From contig JAAZNR010000092.1 of the NCBI GenBank assembly GCA_012798155.1, positions 1 to 7,147 on the forward strand: a DNA stretch of 7,147 nt, given 5' to 3'. The translations under genes were made by a program, and so were the position numbers. Source of the stretch: Thermogutta sp. (GTDB lineage Bacteria > Planctomycetota > Planctomycetia > Pirellulales > Thermoguttaceae). Positions 6,007-7,147 of the stretch are shown here, one piece after another. Below the pieces are notes generated by a model. It did no database searches, was not told where the DNA came from, and saw only the letters and a list, made by a program, of their open reading frames with translations. Positions within the stretch are counted from its first letter, which is position 1. Each line of letters opens with the position of its first letter.

Positions 6007-6693
6007 GTGAACCTCGGCCGACGAATCTTGCTATACTTCACCGCGTTTGCATGCGGTTGGGTCATGATGGGCCTGGAGATTCTGGGCGGCCGAATCCTCT
6101 CCCCGGATTTCGGAAGCGGCGTCTATGTATGGGGTAGCGTGATCGGCGTTTTTCTGCTTTCTCTCAGCGTGGGCTACTTGGTCGGGGGACGGCTCTCGTC
6201 TCGGTTCCCGTCCGTGGTGGGATTGGCCGTGACGGTGGTCCTCGCAGCGGCGTCCGTCGTGCCGGTGGCTTTGTGGTATCCGCAAATCAGCGGTTGGTTC
6301 GCCGATCTGGGGCTGCATGAACGCTGGGGGGCGCTGCTCGCCGCGGGGGCCATGTTCTTCTTGCCGAGCGTCTTCTTGGGGATGGTATCGCCCTACTGCA
6401 TTCGGCTGCTGACCGAAAGCGTGGATCGAGTCGGCTCCGCTGCCGGGACCCTTTACGCGGTTTCCACGGTGGGAAGCTTTCTCGGTTGCATCCATACCTC
6501 CTTTTATCTCATCACCTGGCTGGGCATCCACGCTATACTGTGGCTGGCTTGCGGCGTCCTCGTCGCGGTGGCGGTTCTTCTTGCGGCGGGGTGGAGGGTA
6601 TTTGCCGCGGGGGCGCCGACTGCGGCAAGGCCGGCGAGAAAGCCGGATGGCGTTTCCGTCCGCTTGGCCGCGGCCGAGGAATTCGAGCGCTGA
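6007..6693 (+). CDS. Membrane domain of a fused-type MFS/spermidine synthase-like system (separate gene)
   Basis: This 228-residue polytopic membrane protein has about six hydrophobic helices (near 7-30, 39-62, 69-91, 107-127, 146-170 and 172-196) and a polar tail (about 200-228). Several blocks match the N-terminal half of proteins annotated 'fused MFS/spermidine synthase': MGLEILGGRILSPDFGS (21-37), VWGSVIGVFLLSLSVGYLVGG (41-61), LGMVSPYCIRLL (124-135) and GTLYAVSTVGSFLG (147-160). In that family a SpeE-like catalytic domain follows on the same chain. Here the frame stops after the tail and the catalytic domain follows as the next gene, 22 bases on and in another frame. The start is GTG. 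Its job is probably to anchor and perhaps supply a substrate to the downstream enzyme; whether the substrate is really a polyamine is unknown. Confidence 0.85.
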   Translation: MNLGRRILLYFTAFACGWVMMGLEILGGRILSPDFGSGVYVWGSVIGVFLLSLSVGYLVGGRLSSRFPSVVGLAVTVVLAAASVVPVALWYPQISGWFADLGLHERWGALLAAGAMFFLPSVFLGMVSPYCIRLLTESVDRVGSAAGTLYAVSTVGSFLGCIHTSFYLITWLGIHAILWLACGVLVAVAVLLAAGWRVFAAGAPTAARPARKPDGVSVRLAAAEEFER

Positions 6694-6704
6694 TGGCGTG
6701 CTGC

Positions 6705-6709
6705 GAGGG
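6705..6709 (+). promoter_or_regulatory. Ribosome binding site of the spermidine-synthase-like gene
   Basis: GAGGG lies six bases before the ATG at 6716, between the stop of the membrane gene and this start. It supports re-initiation as a separate protein rather than read-through. Confidence 0.5.
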
Positions 6710-6715
6710 CTTGCG

Positions 6716-7147
6716 ATGTCGAATCGGGTCGTAAGGTCGGGGCGGATGCCGCCGCGAGACGATGCTTCGGGCAGCAATAACCGGGCAATCCGCAAGGGGA
6801 GCCGCGGCCGGCTCATCGGCGTCGCGATTCTGATGGGGGCGATGGCTTCCCTGTTCCCGGCATCCCCGTTGCCGGCAATACTGTTCGGGAGCCAGCCGAA
6901 AGAAAGAATCCTGCTCGAAACGGAATCGCCCTATCACTACGTGAAGGTCGTGGAATCGGGCGGGATTCGCCGCTTACGGTTCCGGCGGTCCGGGCAGGAC
7001 TTCGAGGAATCGGCCATCAACCTGCGGAACCCGCTCGATTTTCCCCTGCATTACTACGAGTTGATGATGGCCGGCTTCGCGCATCAGCCCGAGCCGCGGA
7101 GCATCCTGTTCGTCGGCCTGGGAGGAGGTACGCTCCCTCGCGCGATA
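6716..7147 (+). CDS. Spermidine synthase-like protein, membrane-anchored, N-terminal part (cut by window end)
   Basis: The first 144 codons are visible and the frame is open to the last base. Residues 1-32 are polar and basic. A single hydrophobic helix follows (about 33-57, LIGVAILMGAMASLFPA), corresponding to the last membrane helix of fused relatives. The catalytic domain then starts with ETESPYHYVKVVE (68-80), an N-terminal beta region ending in SAINLRNPLDFPLHYYELMM (99-118), and the glycine-rich nucleotide-binding loop VGLGGGTLPR (133-142) of the SpeE/methyltransferase Rossmann fold. The acidic and aspartate residues that would tell a true aminopropyltransferase from a relative lie beyond the window. 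The ATG at 6716 is preferred for its GAGGG site. An in-frame ATG at 6647, overlapping the previous gene, is an alternative with poorer support. It probably forms a complex with the preceding membrane protein. Confidence 0.87.
   Translation, partial: MSNRVVRSGRMPPRDDASGSNNRAIRKGSRGRLIGVAILMGAMASLFPASPLPAILFGSQPKERILLETESPYHYVKVVESGGIRRLRFRRSGQDFEESAINLRNPLDFPLHYYELMMAGFAHQPEPRSILFVGLGGGTLPRAI

Noticed and set aside
6693..6734. ATG overlapping the stop of the membrane gene (TGATG), considered as the start of the next gene
   Set aside because: That frame ends after 13 codons. The catalytic domain is in the frame of the ATG at 6716.

Overview
The window looks like a piece of a GC-rich bacterial chromosome (well over half G+C). 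The mix of genes points to a planctomycete-like organism: a giant YhaN-type coiled-coil ATPase, an exported C-terminal CXXCH cytochrome of the cytochrome c' kind, and a membrane-anchored spermidine-synthase-like enzyme. This assignment is an inference from gene content and style; no rRNA or other taxonomic marker is present.

Layout: (1) 1-2988, plus strand: the 3' part of a long SMC/RecN-like ATPase of the YhaN type. The start and Walker A lie outside the window. (2) 3030-4127, minus strand: purM (AIR synthase of purine biosynthesis), complete and convergent with gene 1. (3) 4128-4916: 789 bases without a convincing gene. They hold the purM upstream region (a promoter candidate with a long leader, a GGAACCG-containing palindrome and inverted repeat, a REP-like inverted repeat and a 12-base tandem duplication) and the 5' region of the next gene (a strong hairpin, a U-tract and a perfect AGGAGG). 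(4) 4917-5678, plus strand: an exported cytochrome with one C-terminal haem motif and an apparent haem-less N-terminal duplicate, followed at 5730-5775 by a good intrinsic-terminator candidate. (5) 5679-6006: a gap of 328 bases with that terminator and a short palindrome. (6) 6007-6693 and 6716-7147 (cut by the window end), plus strand: two adjacent genes that together make the membrane and catalytic halves of what is commonly one fused 'MFS/spermidine synthase' polypeptide.

The genes do not form one pathway. Gene 1 and purM converge, the cytochrome appears to be its own transcription unit, and the last two genes look like a translationally close pair whose products probably work as one complex. 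I found no CRISPR array, transposase, tRNA, rRNA, toxin-antitoxin or defence cassette, and nothing that clearly amounts to a new system. The points most worth a second look are the split spermidine-synthase-like pair, the duplicated cytochrome, the structured leader in front of it, and a possible reading-frame problem in the tail of gene 1.
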